5,274 bases of DNA from a bacterium (GTDB lineage Bacteria; Patescibacteriota; Microgenomatia; Woykebacterales; RBG-16-39-9b). The notes under the pieces are model-generated. The model had not been told where the DNA came from. It worked only from the letters and a program-made list of their open reading frames with translations, and did no database searches. The DNA lies in NCBI GenBank assembly GCA_030690175.1, contig JAUYHE010000058.1, positions 1 to 5,274 of the forward strand. Direction: 5' to 3'. Of the stretch, positions 4,592 through 5,274 are shown one piece after another. Every line of letters starts with the position of its first letter. Position 1 is the stretch's first letter. The translations under genes and the position numbers were made by a program.

Positions 4592-4682
4592 CGGGGATCG
4601 TGGCACTTTTAACAACTGTGCGAAACTTCCCTATCTGGCGAGCGCTGATCGCTGCCGTCCTACTGATCCCCGCTTTTGCGGG
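4587..4682 (+). promoter_or_regulatory. Possible start-site RNA switch: two mutually exclusive pairings
   Basis: Bases 4590-4599, between the Shine-Dalgarno and the GTG, are exactly complementary to 4665-4674 inside the coding region. G-U pairs extend this to 4587-4600 with 4664-4677, which would cover the GGAG and the first base of the start codon. The same downstream segment can instead form a local hairpin, CCCGC (4669-4673) with GCGGG (4678-4682) around TTTT. The two structures cannot coexist, so the mRNA could be closed or open. The pairing is seen; regulation is inference. Confidence 0.3.
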
Positions 4683-5145
4683 AGTCGTTTGGGATGAGGT
4701 TCTTCTGGCTGGACCAATCATATTCCTAGTAGAGCGTTTGGGCTTTTGGCTGGGGTATGTGGTCTTTTGCCTTGCTTGGTCGGGAATCGGACTCTTCGTT
4801 CTCTCTGTTTGGCTGCGTATCGAGCCGTGGGTCAAGGAGCATATCTTCTCCAAGATCTTTGGCAAGAAAAAGCAACCGGCGGAAAGTACGCAAGAAGAAG
4901 AGAAGCCAAAAAACTGGCGTGAGCGTCTGGTTCTTTGGATCGCTGGCTTTGCACGAGCTATAGGTGCTCTGGCAGCCGCCGTAATCCTTGGACCGGTATA
5001 CGGGTGGGCAGTTTTCCGACTGCTTCGCTATCGTGAGCGGGACGTCTACGCATTCACCATAATCGCGGCCTGGATCTTCGGAGGAATCTGGGTACCATTC
5101 TACGGGCTTGGCGTCTGGGGCTTTGGTCTCAGTCGACTGTTCTAA
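4600..5145 (+). CDS. Multi-span integral membrane protein of unknown function
   Basis: I do not recognise the family. The 181-residue product has two hydrophobic halves of similar build separated by a charged linker. Half one covers about 12-44 and 48-72 and includes PxIW near the start and the GPIIFLVERLGFW segment. The linker, about 73-108, contains KKK (89-91) and a Glu-rich run. Half two covers about 109-140 (with GPVYGW at 131-136) and 149-178, and is rich in Trp, Gly and aromatic residues. Four spans with both ends and the linker inside is the simplest reading, but the Arg-rich RLLRYRER (140-147) would then face outside, so one segment may be re-entrant or a hairpin. The repeated GP-plus-aromatic motif in each half hints at internal duplication. 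GTG start with a strong Shine-Dalgarno and its own promoter; the next gene follows at 11 bases. No signal peptide cleavage site is obvious. A transporter or channel cannot be told from a scaffold. Confidence 0.8.
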   Translation: MALLTTVRNFPIWRALIAAVLLIPAFAGVVWDEVLLAGPIIFLVERLGFWLGYVVFCLAWSGIGLFVLSVWLRIEPWVKEHIFSKIFGKKKQPAESTQEEEKPKNWRERLVLWIAGFARAIGALAAAVILGPVYGWAVFRLLRYRERDVYAFTIIAAWIFGGIWVPFYGLGVWGFGLSRLF

Positions 5146-5150
5146 GGAGG
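5144..5150 (+). promoter_or_regulatory. Shine-Dalgarno of the gene starting at 5156
   Basis: AAGGAGG overlaps the TAA stop (5143-5145) of the membrane-protein gene and precedes GTG 5156 by 5 bases. The overlap links the two genes in one mRNA. The sequence before this start (GAGATCGTG) resembles that before the previous gene (GGGATCGTG). Confidence 0.78.
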
Positions 5151-5155
5151 AGATC

Positions 5156-5274
5156 GTGAAACCTACACCACTCGACGACGTTGAGTACATGAGAGCGGAA
5201 GGGTTCGATCAAACCCAAGCGGCTAAGACCCTCGAGTTTGAAACCTTCGTCCAGTCCAATTACCCTGGCACACG
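5156..5274 (+). CDS. N-terminal part of an unrecognised protein, cut by the window edge
   Basis: From GTG at 5156 the frame stays open for 39 codons to the edge. The visible part is hydrophilic and acidic at first (PLDDVEYMRAEGFDQTQAAK), then EFETFVQSNYPGT, with no signal peptide or membrane helix so far. The EGFDQTQAAKTLEFE stretch looks helical and resembles short helix-turn elements by eye, but no family can be named from 39 residues. It is the second gene of the unit that starts at 4600: 10 bases separate the stop of the membrane-protein gene from the GTG, and a strong AAGGAGG overlaps that stop. It may encode a soluble partner of the membrane protein, judging only by position. Confidence 0.7.
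   Translation, partial: MKPTPLDDVEYMRAEGFDQTQAAKTLEFETFVQSNYPGT

Noticed and set aside
1981..4860. Higher G+C in greA and the membrane-protein gene as a sign of transfer
   Set aside because: Hand counts give 32 of 60 in both (1981-2040, 4741-4800) against 16 of 60 in tsaE, but the UMP kinase gene reaches 34 of 60 at 2701-2760, so composition varies within ordinary genes here.
4434..5190. Long minus-strand open frames opposite the decarboxylase end and the membrane protein
   Set aside because: They overlap well-supported plus-strand genes, have no recognisable domains or ribosome binding sites, and have the Ser/Pro/Arg-rich composition of antisense frames.
1..5274. CRISPR array, tandem repeats, transposon ends, tRNA or rRNA genes
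   Set aside because: All gaps between genes are under 140 bases and none shows spaced direct repeats, a cloverleaf or conserved rRNA sequence.

Overview
The window reads like a piece of a small bacterial genome of the Candidate Phyla Radiation (Patescibacteria). The support is indirect: short, tightly packed genes with ATGA overlaps, a UMP kinase closest in motifs to the archaeal/PyrH_arch type, a DUF5674 protein directly behind it, and a pyruvoyl-dependent arginine decarboxylase. TGA is used as an ordinary stop (at least four genes end in it), so the TGA-as-glycine code of some CPR lineages does not apply. No rRNA, tRNA, CRISPR array, insertion sequence or phage gene was seen.

Layout. Positions 1-682 (+) hold the 3' end of a gene for a C-terminally membrane-anchored protein, coupled by an ATGA overlap to tsaE (t6A tRNA modification). 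tsaE runs 17 bases tail-to-tail into an oppositely oriented polyprenyl synthetase gene (666-1793, -). Upstream of that, also on the minus strand, is a GreA-family transcript-cleavage factor (1933-2448), separated from it by a perfect 14-bp hairpin. I move both minus-strand starts downstream of the longest possible reading frames because good Shine-Dalgarno sequences point to internal starts (an ATG at 1793 and a TTG at 2448).

The 133-base divergent gap 2449-2581 leads into a plus-strand operon: UMP kinase (2582-3262), DUF5674 protein (3267-3596) and an unrecognised helical 103-residue protein (3593-3904), joined by a 4-base gap and an ATGA overlap. A separate strong promoter (TTGTTC-18-TATAAT) then drives the arginine decarboxylase gene (4025-4537) through a leader with two perfect palindromes and no Shine-Dalgarno. 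Directly after its stop, another good promoter (TTGATC-17-TAAAAT with extended -10) starts a unit of a four-helix-type membrane protein (4600-5145) and the beginning of an unrecognised gene (5156 onward), both with GTG starts and strong Shine-Dalgarno sequences.

The genes do housekeeping or small-metabolite jobs (tRNA modification, isoprenoid chain elongation, transcription fidelity, pyrimidine nucleotides, agmatine synthesis) rather than forming one pathway. No complete novel system is evident. The most interesting points are regulatory: the palindromic leader of the decarboxylase, a possible start-site hairpin switch in the membrane-protein mRNA, the divergent GreA tip, and the unknown operon partners of the UMP kinase.
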